A stretch of DNA of 64,000 nucleotides. It comes from Hippasteria phrygiana (taxonomy: Eukaryota > Echinodermata > Asteroidea > Valvatida > Goniasteridae). Position numbers and translations under genes: made by a program. Positions 46,131-57,158 of the stretch are shown piece by piece. Under the pieces are notes generated by a model, which saw only the letters and a program-made list of their open reading frames with translations, was not told the DNA's origin and searched no databases. The DNA is taken from contig JAZGUH010000026.1 in the NCBI GenBank assembly GCA_037893225.1, positions 1,781,609-1,845,608 on the forward strand, given 5' to 3'. Each line of letters begins with the position of its first letter. The first letter of the stretch is position 1.

Positions 46131-47604
46131 CTTCTTACAAAAAGAAATGAGTTAACAAATGCTACATTTGTAGGATCTGGTCCCATAAATGAACTCAACC
46201 CTGGGCTAATCTTGGGCCACCTGCCCCGGTTTGAGTTTTTGATTTTTCAACTCCGCGCTTAATTATAACTCCATATTGTTTCAAACTTGATTCGTGTAAA
46301 CCGAGCTTATTTTGCCCTGGAGTGACTTCAACCCGGAGATGAGCATGAACGATTTACACCGGTGCTGCGTCAACCTAGGGCTAGTGGTTGTCGTGTACTG
46401 CACATGCTCTGTGCTCAACGATAAATCCCACAATGCAAAGTGGACAAAATCTCTCCTGTTGACATGTCGTATAGGCCTAAATCATTCTTCCTTTGTCCAA
46501 ACTTGCACTAACGTCAGCCGTAAATAACGTGCATCAAGCCGTATAAAACGAACACGTAGATCATTTTGATAAACATCGGAAAAAGTGTGCACTATGTCAT
46601 GACCTTTGTACCCCACGACTGTCAACCCGGGGCGAACCCAACCCTACTTTTTTTTTTCACACTGCTGTTTTCAACCCAGGGCAAGAGTCTTATCCCGGGT
46701 TGAAGTACATGAAATAAATGGCGTTGTATATTTATCTGGATGTGCTTTTGTGCATGCAGTTCATGAGCCTGCCAACAAGTTATATTAAACTCACTAATTG
46801 CTTTTTAATGGGGGAAATTTTGAATCCACACAACTCATTGTTTCAAACCCATCACACCAACAGGTGTATGAAGCCCAAAAAGTGGACAACCCAATTTTCA
46901 TATTTTCTGCAAGCAGAAATTTAGGTTTTCACAAGACGAGACACCCATTTAATAAAAAAAAAAAAAATTTCCGATAACAACAATTTGGATTTTACTTCGA
47001 CGACTATTTCAGCACCCCAAAAATGGACAACTTAAATCCCCAATTTCCACTTGCAGATTTTCTAATGCCCCAAAAGTGGACAACCCCATTTTCTATCTGC
47101 AGGCAGAATTTCTGATTTTTTGAAGTTGCGTCAACCATTTACAAAAATGTCAATTTTCTACAAACAGAAATTTGGGTTTACTTTAATGCCCTAAACGTTC
47201 GAAGCTAAAATTCCAACTTTTTAGAGTAGACGCAATGCCGCATACCCCTCTAGAGCTGTTTGATATAGAACAATGGACTATTCAGTCGTACACCATTCAC
47301 AGTACACCCAACTCCCGAATTCTGTGGATGATTCCAAGCTACACATCTGATGGTCCTTTGTAGTCCTCACGTTTAGCTTCAACACGCCAAGGACTCAAGA
47401 CATTTCTGTAAACTGTTCCTGGGTCCATAAAACATGTATTTCAAAATGAAAAGGTAATGTATTTAGCATTTTTTGCTAGATCCAAGCGACTAAAGTAATG
47501 GAGGCTCGGGCCTAGACACAGAGCCATCCTTTTTTACTAAGAAGAGGATATGTTCTTGATGAAATTTTTGACTTGCGTACAACGAAATTTGCACTTGAAA
47601 AAGT

Positions 47605-47952
47605 TTAAGGGGACTGTTTGCTAAGCAAATTGCTAAGTATTTCTTTGAGGTTACGTCATAGGGTGCTCCTATTTAAAGTATAGATTTTGTGAAAAGGGGT
47701 TCTGTACTAACTTAGATAATGTTTTAAACTTTAAATTACAGTTGATTGTAGGTAAAAAAGATGTTTTACTTTTCCCATAAAACTTGATTAAGTAATTGTA
47801 CTAAAATCCAATATGGCCGCCATTACCATGGCAACAGCGGATTTGCGGACAGTGTTTTTTCTTGTAAATTCTGAAGACAATATATTGGTGATAATACATT
47901 TAAAAAACTATAAAACAAAAAAAGTAGTCTGCTTAGCTAACAGTCCCCTTAA
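47605..47952. mobile_element. 348-bp TTAA-flanked MITE
   Basis: TTAA on both sides with inverted ends GGGGACTGTTTGCTAAGCA and GGGGACTGTTAGCTAAGCA. Inside is CAATATGGCCGCCATTACCA. A short open frame across its right end (47813-48208) is not a gene. TTAA targets suggest piggyBac-type mobilisation. The ends differ from the 6335 and 21609 elements. Confidence 0.85.
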
Positions 47953-48208
47953 GCCCTATACAATAAAAATAAAACATATCATTTTGTCTAAGCACATAAG
48001 CAGATCTGTAGCTGCTGACCACCTCTGTTTCAAGGCAAATATCTTAGATCCACAGCAAAACATAAAAGAAGTAAAAAAAAGTGAAAGTGTACATTTGTTC
48101 ATGGCGTGTTCCGAAAGTCACATGGAATTTCATTTAAAGGTAATATACAACATTTACAAACTTAAACAAGCAAAACTACTGAATTATTATGAAATTTACC
48201 TAACTTGA

Positions 48209-48971
48209 CTGTAAGTAAATAATAGTCTCAAGCATCCTGTGAAATCATGGATCCTGGTATGCTGTCATTTTCAAGAAAAGTGGAATTTTGTTATCAATTT
48301 TTATCAATAGTATAGTTCCCTGACCTGATAATTCCCTGACGTCTATAAAATGCTCTGTTTGTTTGAAGTAGGGTGAGTGAACCAGACTACTAGAACAGCA
48401 TTTATATTCTCTTTGATTTCCCACCACAATGCACACAAAACTTGAAGCAGGTCAGTGTTACAGTATTTTCTAATAAAATACTATCCCAAAATCCATTCAT
48501 TTCTTAGATTAAAGCAAAAACAAATGTTGTATACTTCGTTCAAACACATACTACATGTTTTGGGGTGTGGCGCGGCCTAAACAAAATAGATTTTCCAATT
48601 GAATTGATAATTTTATAGAATAACATTAGTTATGAGCTTCCCAATGAGACATTGATGGAAATAATCTCCAATGATAAATAATCAATTAATAAATAATCCA
48701 TTCATTTCTAATTAGGGACATCTCGCCCCTAATTCCGTTCTCAAGCCATGGGGGACCTAGTGTGCGCATTCTCTTTTGGGAAGGCAGTTTATGTGCTGGC
48801 TCAGGTCTTTCAACCAACACAGGAGAATGTTTAGGAATTTGGTTATGTTTAGGATCTGGACATTAACATTAACAGGGTGGCTCAAAACTTGCAACTTTTG
48901 TTTTTAAGCCCTGATTAATTATAACGTACCTGCAAAATACACGGCCGCATAAAAAATGTACATGTAAATGT
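48209..48971. other. Stretch without a recognised gene
   Basis: Interior of the large inverted-arm element between two MITEs. AT-rich; no coding region or repeat was supported. Confidence 0.35.
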
Positions 48972-49433
48972 GGGTCATTCCATAAATTTAAGGTCCAATT
49001 TTTGTGTCCCTGTTACATACTGACATGTATAAGATTTTGCAATTCAGGACACATTCTTTAACCCTAACCATCCCTAACCTGCCAAAGTTACAAACACCCC
49101 ATTGTGTTGAATTTTGTGTGATTGGGTACTGTAGAGCCTTGGCACCATCACTTTTTGCATGGAACTTGATGCCCTGATTTTGTCTAAGTACAAAGAATGT
49201 GCCATTGGTTTACTAACACAGTGTTGGAGTTTGTGTGGTTAGGGAAGGATTCTAGTAAAAAGGCTTAGGCTGTTAGGGTTAATGCCTTCTATCTCCAAGA
49301 GTGATTATGCAAATCAAGTAAAAAATAGTGTGAAGTCAACTTTAATGATACTTGATGGGAAATTACACAGGTCAGGTGTAACAGGGACACCAAAAATATG
49401 TCACTTTTGGACCCCAAATTTATAGAATGCCCC
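48972..49433. mobile_element. 462-bp MITE with GGGTCATTCCATAAATTT ends
   Basis: Left end GGGTCATTCCATAAATTTAA; right end, reverse complemented, GGGGCATTCTATAAATTTGG, followed on both sides by GGTCCAA. It shares its ends with the longer element at 25180-26175. Inner GTGTCCCTGTTACA and TGTAACAGGGACACC form a second inverted pair. Confidence 0.8.
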
Positions 49434-49618
49434 ATGTACACAGGCCCCATGCAGTTCTTCAGGGCCACTGTACATCGTTTATTATGCAGCCACGCATTGG
49501 CGTATCCAGTGGGGGGAGGGGGGGGGGGCAAGGGGGGAAACTTTCCCCCACCCCCGGCGGCATTTCAGGCATCATGAAAAACAAAAAGAAACTAGTGTTT
49601 TTAAGATGGTTTTAAGAT

Positions 49619-49672
49619 GGTTCAGACGTTGTTTGCCCTCCCTGGCATGAAAAGCTGGATAGTGGATACACT
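49619..49672 (-). repeat. Dispersed repeat matching 4081-4130
   Basis: The minus strand reads GTATCCACTATCCAGCTTTT then CCAGGGAGGGCAAACAACGT. The stretch at 4081-4130 reads CGTATCCAGCTTTTTGTCCC then AGGGAGGGCAAACAACGT on the plus strand. It is a short shared repeat of unknown class. Confidence 0.6.
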
Positions 49673-50144
49673 ACTGCAGCCACGTATTTTGGAGTTAGGT
49701 AAGAATTAAATGGGCTATAAAACAATAGTCTTGAGCCACCCTGTAGATCTTATGAAATGCAGAAAATGTCTAGATCTTAAACATAATCAAATTTCAAAAC
49801 ATTCTACCATGTCCTTTGAAAGATCTGAGCCATTAAACTCCAGTGCAATCTTAAAATTAATTAATGAATTATTGTGGGCCGAGTTTTTCACTCAATGTTT
49901 TACTGGACAGCTCATACTAATGTAATTCTAGAAAATTATAAATTCAATTTTTAATCTATTTTTCGAGGTGCTACACCCAAAAGCAAGAGTTGAAAGACTT
50001 TCTTATTGTCAACGGAATACGAAATGCATTTTGAAATTTTGTTACGTAAAATTCTTGACTTCTGTACCTTTGACAGACGTCGGAGCCACTTAGGCCTATT
50101 TATCACAATAAAATATTTTCAAAGTGAGGAAAAAAAGAAAACTG

Positions 50145-50310
50145 GCAGGAGCGGGATTCGGACCTGCGACCTTCGGAATACCATACCGGCGCTTTATCAA
50201 CTGAGCTATCTTGCCCTATGTTGGTGGTCTCCCAAATTGCCAGTATCTTTGTTCAGCGGGCGCTCGTCAGAAGTCATAAACCCTTAATGCCGTATAGCCA
50301 GGGATCACGT
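50145..50310 (-). mobile_element. tRNA-derived SINE, minus copy
   Basis: On the minus strand: CGTGATCCCTGGCTATACGG, then GAACAAAGATACTGGCAATT, then a tRNA-like part GGGCAAGATAGCTCAGTTGA to box B GGTCCGAATCC and CTCCTGCCAG. The acceptor stem pairs at six of seven positions and the anticodon position reads GGT (threonine-like), but the D-stem is broken. It is a SINE head rather than a tRNA gene. Confidence 0.75.
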
Positions 50311-51617
50311 CCAATTTTTGAGTGATCCCCATTAAACTTCCCAGGTTGTATCGTAAAATTGGGAGGGATCCCCGGCTATAATAGAAATAAAATATTTTTG
50401 GATGCCTAAAAAGACGTACGATAAATGGGTAACCCAATAGAAAGGGCCCAAAGTAGGTGTGGGCGGGACGCGCAAGAAGCCGGCCGGAAGCTTGCTGTGA
50501 TTACGGTACTATAAAAAGGAATTCAGCCGCTACACCTTGCCAAGGGTCCTTGGAATCGTCCACAGTTTTCATGGGTTGGAAGTACATGTACTGTGTGTGA
50601 ATGGTATACGATGTGAACAGTCCACAGAGGGGTTTGATGTTATGTTTAGTAAAAAAAGTAGGATTTTTAGTTGTCCATTTAGCTAGCAGAAAATTGACAT
50701 TTTTGAAAACGTCTTGCACGACTTAAAAAATCAGAAATTCTGCTTGCAGAAAATGGGAAAGTGGTGTTGTCCACTTCTTGGGCATCATAACATTCTGCTA
50801 GTGGAAATTTGGGATTTTTTGTTGTTCACTTTTGGGGTGCTGAAATAGTCGTCAAAGTAAAATCACAATTTCTGCAGAAAATTGAGTTTAAAGATAAAAG
50901 TGTTGCGTCTTATGAAAACCTAAAATTCTGCTCCCAGAAAATTGGGTTGTCCACTTTTGGGGCTTCATATAGGTGCCACTTTTCTTTGTGTGTTTTCGTG
51001 GGAACAATATGTAATGAGCAATGAAATTTGTGGCTGGTTCTGACTTTGATTCCAAGATAATCCAAGATGTCTAGTAAATCGACCTCATCAGGTTTCAAAG
51101 GCCAAAAAGAGTAGACCGACTATAACAGCTGACAACAAGAAGCATTCTGCAGTGTGAATTCTGCCACAGCCTTTTCTATATCACTCAAACATTTTGTTCA
51201 TAACTAGACAAATCTTGGAGTTGACACAGGGTTTGAAAACATGTGTCGTTTCACACTTCATAATTTCCAACCCCACGCCAACCATGCGTCAACACTGGGT
51301 TGAAGATGGTTTCAACCCGGGTTGATGAACACAAGTCTGCACCAGACTAGGGTTGAGATTTCTCACCCCGGGGTGAAACTCTCACCAGGGTGGAAAACAG
51401 TAGTTCGACATGAGAAGATGTGAGCTTGCCATAGGTCCAACTCAAAACAAGTGTGAAATGACGCAGGGTTAAACACAAGGTTGAAAAATCGAGATTCAAC
51501 CTGAGATTTGCCCTGGGTTGACTTCAACCCAAGTCACTTGTTGTAGTCATTCTTTTTCTTGTGACTTTTTTATTCTATAATTCACACACAAGATATTCAG
51601 GTCTTATAAGGCTTGGA

Positions 51618-52746
51618 CCACCAGGGTCATAAAACGCATCGTAACTTACGATGTGTCGTAGAGTTGCGATGCGTCGTAGAGTTGCGATGCATTGCAGCTG
51701 CGATATATCCTGCAATCCATTTCACAAAACACGTCGTAAAGGCGATGCGTTGAATATTGAGTTGAGCAATTATAAAATGTTTGTACAAGCCTAGCTTTTT
51801 ATACCAGTACGACTGTTTACTGCATCAAAATCGCGTGTCTGATAACAGCTGTCGGAAATGAATACGTCACCACTGAGAGTACGCGTAAAGGTGAAACAAA
51901 AGATGGCTGATTGGAAGAAATGGGGGCTATGCTTCGCCCCATAGTTGCAAAAATAGGGTCTATGTTTGTAGACGGCTGGGCCAAATTGGGGTCCTCTGCC
52001 ATATTCTTGGAAATTATTTAGCCCAGGATAAGGGGTCTTGCATTTAAGCTTTTGTTACCTTTGTGGTATGTTGAATCTGATTTTCAATTCTTTCCACAAC
52101 TTGGGAAATACCCTCTCGCGTGAAGCGGTATCTCTGATTAAGGATGGGACGTTTACACGTTTAAACGAATTTTTTTAAAAATCCGTTGAGCCTTTAGTAC
52201 TACACAGTGTATACAATTGTTTGTGTTTGATGTTTTCAATACGCTGCTGGGCCACGATCAATGCTTAACGCGGACGGCACCTCTCTTACATCCTACACAA
52301 ATACTGTTATGGGACGCGTCGACGGACGGCAGCCTTTTTGCAATTGTTGACTAAACGTTTAAACGCTATGGGAAAGTTTTGCTACATGTTTATCAAATTG
52401 AATGTAAATTCCCATCCTTATCTCTGATAGACCTCCTCATTTAAATGATCTAAAAGATTCCTCCTATCTCTGAAAACTCACTCTCGCCTCAATGCCCGTC
52501 TAGCTTCGTGGTCTGCTAGGATCATAAGCACGCCATCTTTCCTTTATTGATGTGGTCTTTATATCGTTACGACGACCCAAAGACATGTTTCACACCATTG
52601 CCAAGGAATCGCAATTTTTGTGAAATGTTTCGGACGACGCATCGCAAGTTGCGATGTGTTACGCATCGCAACTCCGGTTACGACGCGTCGCAGACCTTTC
52701 TGAAATCGGCCCCAGGTCATGCAGCTCGGTCTCGGTTTGAGACGAC
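51618..52746. repeat. Inverted GCGATGCGTCGTA repeat clusters
   Basis: The left cluster (51640-51760) has repeated GTTGCGATGCGTCGTAGA. The right cluster (52625-52700) has CGACGCATCGCAAGTTGCGA and ACGCATCGCAACTC. They face each other across about 900 bp and are flanked by GTCATAAAACGC and CTGAAATCGGCCCC. This may be a decayed inverted-repeat element. No gene lies between them. Confidence 0.5.
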
Positions 52747-52960
52747 CTGGGGCCAATTAATTTCACGGAGCTGCTAAGCACAAAAATTTGCTTAGCATGA
52801 AAATTCTTCCTTGGTAAATACAGGATTACCAGTCAAATTTTCATGTGATGTATACTGCTTGCAAATGGTATTCAGCTGGTAACCTTATTTTTTACTAAGC
52901 AAGAATTTGTGGGGCTAAACAAAGTTGTGTGCTTAGCAGCTCCGTGAAATTGGCCCCAGG
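52747..52960. mobile_element. TGCTAAGCACAAA hairpin MITE, copy 1
   Basis: Inverted ends CCTGGGGCCAATT and AATTGGCCCCAGG, then TTCACGGAGCTGCTAAGCAC mirrored by GTGCTTAGCAGCTCCGTGAA. The interior contains CAGGATTACCAG and AGCTGGTAACCT. The same family is at 56231-56471. Confidence 0.85.
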
Positions 52961-53087
52961 GTTTGGTCTCGGTACTTAGGTCTCAACTACATCGCAAAGA
53001 ACATTGGCTTCGACATTTCGTTTTGTTTTCAATACATGCTTATATTTCTTTGCATAATTGTCTTTATTCACTTTCCCAGTGTGATAC

Positions 53088-53325
53088 CTGCAGCTGCAGC
53101 ACTACTGGTCCAGACGCTGTGCTTGGTGGGCATGTACGGCAGCATGGAGGGCATCGGTAGGCCAGCCACGGCCTCGATGGAGTACAGGAACTCTCTGATG
53201 GACTCGTTGATGAAGAGGATGGAGCAGTGACGCTTGCCGGTGTGGAAGGGCAGGAAGTCCACGGTGATGACCGCTGAGCCGTGGCAGTCCAGCTGCAAGG
53301 ACTGGCGGGTGCAGTAAAAGACACT
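53088..53325 (-). CDS. CFAP47: CFAP47 exon (FLPFHTGKRxC segment)
   Basis: A 238-nt exon with acceptor CCAATCAG and donor GCAG/GTATCAC. It starts on a codon boundary and ends in phase 1. The product SVFYCTRQSLQLDCHGSAVI continues TVDFLPFHTGKRHCSILFIN and ESIREFLYSIEAVAGLPMPS. The pattern L....G....V.FLPF..G.R.CS.LFIN..I.EFLY.I.......P.P is the CFAP47 domain that precedes the KPLALD exon by a few hundred residues. The codon use is GC-rich compared with its surroundings. The next exon was not found; 35145 is out of phase. Confidence 0.85.
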
Positions 53326-53593
53326 CTGATTGGGTGAAATACGAGACATTGTTATGCCGTGCTGTGAATACTGCAAACAGATTGGTCAAGAATCATCACT
53401 TGTCAATGTTTAAAACCCTTACCCTGATGAATGCAACAATTTCCAACATCAAGAATATTCTGTTCTTGAAATCTTGCTGATGATTTTTTAGGCTCCGTTG
53501 ATATTACTATTTTGGGTTATTGATATATCGACCCTCGATATATTGATTTCATTTAAGTGAATTTCAAATTATGTGACTAAAGACAGCACTTAC

Positions 53594-53653
53594 ATAATAA
53601 GGAAAGCAATGAAGGATGATAAACACATAATCTTCACCGCTTTGAGGCTTAAT
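53594..53653 (-). CDS. Candidate CFAP47 upstream exon
   Basis: Sixty bases between a GCAGTAG acceptor and a GTAAGT donor (53593-53588) on the minus strand, phase 0 at both ends. They code for IKPQSGEDYVFIILHCFPYY. Phase and position would allow direct joining to the exon at 53325. The sequence itself is too short to identify and the intron would be about 270 bp. It could be a chance open segment. Confidence 0.3.
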
Positions 53654-56230
53654 CTACTGCATCTGTGATCTGTGAATGTGTAGAAAAAATACACAAGTTG
53701 TGTGCGTTTGAAAGTAAACTTTTTACAGATCCCTATCCAGTGTCCTCAAAAATAGATACCGGTAAGTGTTGCAATGTTTTGGCATCACATCTTTGAGGAG
53801 ATTTTACGTAAAAATCACATACTTCAGAGCGCGGGTACCAGTATTGTTCATTCGTAATGGTACGTCACGAAGGCACCATGCCACGTGTGTAGTCATTATC
53901 ATGTCAGGAGAATCCCGACCTATATGACAATCCACTGAAATCTTTCCTTATATACTGATCTATCTGCACACATTTTTGGCATACATCAGTTATCATTCTG
54001 GCAGTTTTATTTTGCCCACTTATGTCTCCTGAAGTGGAGAAAAATCCTGGCAAATAGCTTGTTTCGTTTACAACAAAACAAATTATTTTCTTCAGATTTG
54101 ATGCATGCGTGCCTGTTTATTGCATCATTCTTCTAGGGTTGTTTGTGAATTTCCGAAAACGTCAAATGGAGTCAATGACAATTTGGGAAATAGAAATCAC
54201 TTTTCTGCTTGAGTTATTATAGTTGCTTGCAGGCGGTATTTGCTGTATACCAGAATTAAAGAAGAATGACTTTCCTAAAGTCTTTAAGCCAAAACAAGTA
54301 AACATCCTTTACATGAATTGATGAGGCCTCCCCAAAATATATGAATGGTTGACACGTCACGTGGGCGTGCCACGAAATCTACTTTGGCCAATTAAAACCA
54401 CAAATGGTGAAACATGTGCACATGTCGTGCGGCCAATGAGACGGTGAAGTGCAGTTAACAACAGATCTTTTGTTGCAAGCTGTTGGATTCTGTTGGATTC
54501 AGCAGGCTGCACACTTCAATACCTGTTGGACATTGTTGGATTTAGAAGGGTTTGGGTTAAAACAATTTTTTTTTAAATGTACCATACTGTATCATAAAGA
54601 GCATCAAATTTAATGAAGCACTTCTGACAATTGGACAAACTTGTAACAGTGTTGTAGTCCAGTTCAGATCTTCATTTGGGGCCGAAACAGTAAAAAGGTT
54701 GACTTGAAGGCCACTTGAGTCCAAACTCAAAAAGGAGAGTCCAGTCAAGACTTGACTTGCAAAGTACTGTTTAATGTCACAATAATCTCAGACTCACAAC
54801 TGGACTCAGTGAGTCCAGACTCGGCTGAGTCTGGATGTGTGTCCAAGACCATTAAGACATTCAATAAGTAGGTTTGAGTCCAGGCTCAAGTCTGAGCTGG
54901 AGTCAGGGCTTGTCAAGTCTGGACTACAGCCTGTTTGTCAAGTGTTGGAGTCCAATGGACTTCAAGGCTATTTTTTTGGTTGTACCTCAGACTCGGACCT
55001 GGACTTGACTTCAACATGTGCCTTGTAACTACAAGACTTGTAAATACTCTAATGTGATGCACAGTTTGCACACCCTCTTTTTGGTGGCCGACTTAATGAT
55101 AAAAATACCGGATTACCAGATTAATCACTGGATATTATATGTCGTTGCTTTTTTCTCTTTCATCAAGAAAGAAGTATGACAAACATGTTTAGCTATACAA
55201 GTGTTGTACATGGAAAAGAGAAATTCCATTTACCCAACTACAATGTGGGGAAAGATTTGTTCTTGATCTCATAATGAGAGGAAATTAGCATGGTTTACAC
55301 AAAGTTTGAAATCTTATTTAAATTCCTATGAAAGTACGCTTGTTCAAAAGACTGTAAACTTTCTTGTGAAACATCATTATCTATCGTGTCATGATACCAA
55401 ATAAAATTTTGCCATTCTTTTCAATATTGTGTCAAGGTTCATATTAGAACAAACTGAACTCCTTATCATATAATAAAGGATGTTTTGTAGAACAGAGAAA
55501 AGTGAATTGTAATCACTGACAAGGTATGATTATAATTGCAGAGTTGTATATTTTTCTGCATGCAGTGATGCACCATGGTGTAATATCTTGCTTGTATTTT
55601 GCATACTGGACAGACAGAAAATAAAGAATATTTAATGGAATAATAATGTTGAGAATTGGGATTTGGAAATTCTGTAACTTATGTTTAGTAAAAGTTGGTT
55701 TGCAAGTTCTTTGAAAAATATTATATTACAACAAAAATAAGATTATTCACGGTCCCAATCTTCTCATTTCTATCCATCATATAAAACCTCTGACCATATT
55801 TTAAAAACTTAATAAAATATTTTAAAATGGTTTAGATCCATTTACACCACACACGTATTTCCTATTTTTATTTTAGCGAAACATAGAAGTGCATTGTTAC
55901 AACTATATCATCGCATTGAAACTAGCAGGTTCAAGCAGTGATCATTTGTCAACCACTGGTCAATTTGCCTGGTACCCAGTATATCTTTTGCTATATAACG
56001 TTACCAATTATTACTATAAACACAAGCTATATTGTTGCTGAACTTTGATCACCAAATCATGTGATATAGTGACAGTGTAATTCATAAAAAGGTTATCAGT
56101 AAAATGACTTGAGCATTCAATGGGTTTAAATGTTGTTCTGTAATAGAGTTATCATTTCATCAAATTCTTGGATTTCATTCCCTTTCCTCCCCCAATCCAA
56201 AGGAGTACAACTTACTGTCAAACCATCTCT
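53654..56230. other. Stretch without a recognised gene
   Basis: Upstream of the first recognised CFAP47 exon, so probably further intron. The block 54640-55035 is rich in GAGTCCAGACTC/GACTTGAC variants and is flanked by CTTGTAACAGTGTTG and CTTGTAACTACAAGAC, perhaps a small inverted element. The rest is AT-rich with nothing supported. Confidence 0.4.
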
Positions 56231-56471
56231 CCGGCCAATTTCAGGCACCTGCTAAGCACAAAAATGTGCTAAGCATGAACATTCTTCTTTGGTAAGCAGG
56301 ATTACCACCCAAATTTGTATGTGACGTATATTGGTTGTGACTGGTATTCAGCTGTTGTTTGCTTAGCATGCAAATCACATGGAATTTTGGCTGGTAACCT
56401 GCTTTTATATACTTAGCAAGGGTTTTTGTGCTAAGCAAATTTGTGTGCTAAGCGGCTCCATGAAATTAGCC
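56231..56471. mobile_element. TGCTAAGCACAAA hairpin MITE, copy 2, with 8-base duplication
   Basis: A 241-bp relative of 52747-52960. It is flanked by CCATCTCT at 56223-56230 and 56472-56479, a perfect 8-base direct repeat, which points to hAT-type insertion. Ends GGCCAATTTCA and, reverse complemented, GGCTAATTTCA. Inner TGCTAAGCACA and TGTGCTAAGC arms fold back. Confidence 0.85.
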
Positions 56472-56938
56472 CCATCTCTGTTAATGATCATAGTCTAGAA
56501 GACAACTTTATATAAATTGAGTGCTTCATGCTAAGATTATAGGTCTGGAATGGGCCAAATATAATTTTCAGACTTTAAAAGTCTGGCATCTAGACTAAAA
56601 TAATGGAAGATTTTTAGACTGTGTTAGATACGTACCTAATTATAGGCTTTGGTTTTGTATTCCTTGCTTTTTTCAACATTTGGCACTGCCTCAAAAAAGA
56701 TGAAATTTGAAAGAGATATCTGACGTATTCTGATTCACATGGACAATTTTCAGCTTTAACAAAAAGTACACAATCTTTCAGTTTCATATAGCCGGACTTT
56801 AAAGAAGTATATGCCGGCACACCCATGTGCGTATAAAAAGCAACTAAAGGTCTTATCACTCTCGGCCATTCCCAAGCAACCAGTTTCAAAATGATCTCTG
56901 AGATAAACACATTGAGTCAACTCTGCATTCTCTCTGCA

Positions 56939-57158
56939 GCTGACCTATCACTCAATGGTGTATAGCCACACCCCTTCAGACAACGTACTTCATGGAACTG
57001 AGAAGACAAAGAAAACTTGGAAACAATTCATAAATCACATGACATATCAGGTGACCTATCACTCACTGGTGCATAGCCACGCCCCTTAGACAACTCCATG
57101 GAATTGAGAAGACAAAGCAAACTTGGAAACAATTCATAAATCACATGACATATCAGGT
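56939..57158. repeat. Tandem duplication of ~112 bp
   Basis: Two adjacent copies of a unit that starts TGACCTATCACTCA-TGGTG, runs through AACTTGGAAACAATTCATAA and ends ATGACATATCAGGT. Copies differ by a few substitutions and a small deletion. No coding content. Confidence 0.9.

Larger units (their letters stand above)
46191..51524. mobile_element. Large decayed element with ~1 kb inverted arms
   Basis: The left arm (46191-47180) and right arm (50560-51524) are inverted copies. GAACTCAACCCTGGGCTAAT on the left corresponds to GAAGTCAACCCAGGGCAAAT on the right. A CTGTTTTCAACCC-AGGGCAAG block pairs with a CTGTTTTCCACCC-GGTGAG block. Repeated GCCCCAAAAGTGGACAACCC and TCTGCAAGCAGAAATTTAG blocks occur in both arms in mirrored order. 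The 3.4 kb between the arms contains two MITEs and a SINE and no recognised transposase. It may be a foldback or long-TIR DNA transposon that lost its coding part. Confidence 0.7.
1..53653 (-). other. CFAP47: CFAP47 gene span (partial, introns with nested genes)
   Basis: Span covering the recognised minus-strand exons of a CFAP47-type gene. The family is a very long ciliary and flagellar axonemal protein built from repeated immunoglobulin-like ASH/MSP-type beta domains. Exon order on the minus strand (53325-53088, 35145-35077, 33989-33793, 1075-907) follows the order of the matching protein segments in the family, as recalled rather than aligned here. Introns of 1 to 33 kb carry a fucosyltransferase, a GPCR and most of the transposons. 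Exon phases do not join directly between the first and second exons or between the second and third, so further exons were missed. The gene continues beyond the left edge and probably upstream of 53653. Confidence 0.75.

Noticed and set aside
47813..48208. A 131-codon open frame inside the large inverted-arm element, as a transposase candidate
   Set aside because: It starts inside a TTAA MITE and runs across its right end. It has no catalytic or DNA-binding motif.
50145..50230. A tRNA gene (threonine-like anticodon position) on the minus strand
   Set aside because: The acceptor stem pairs well, but the D-stem is broken and the unit is embedded in a repeated SINE body with two other copies nearby.
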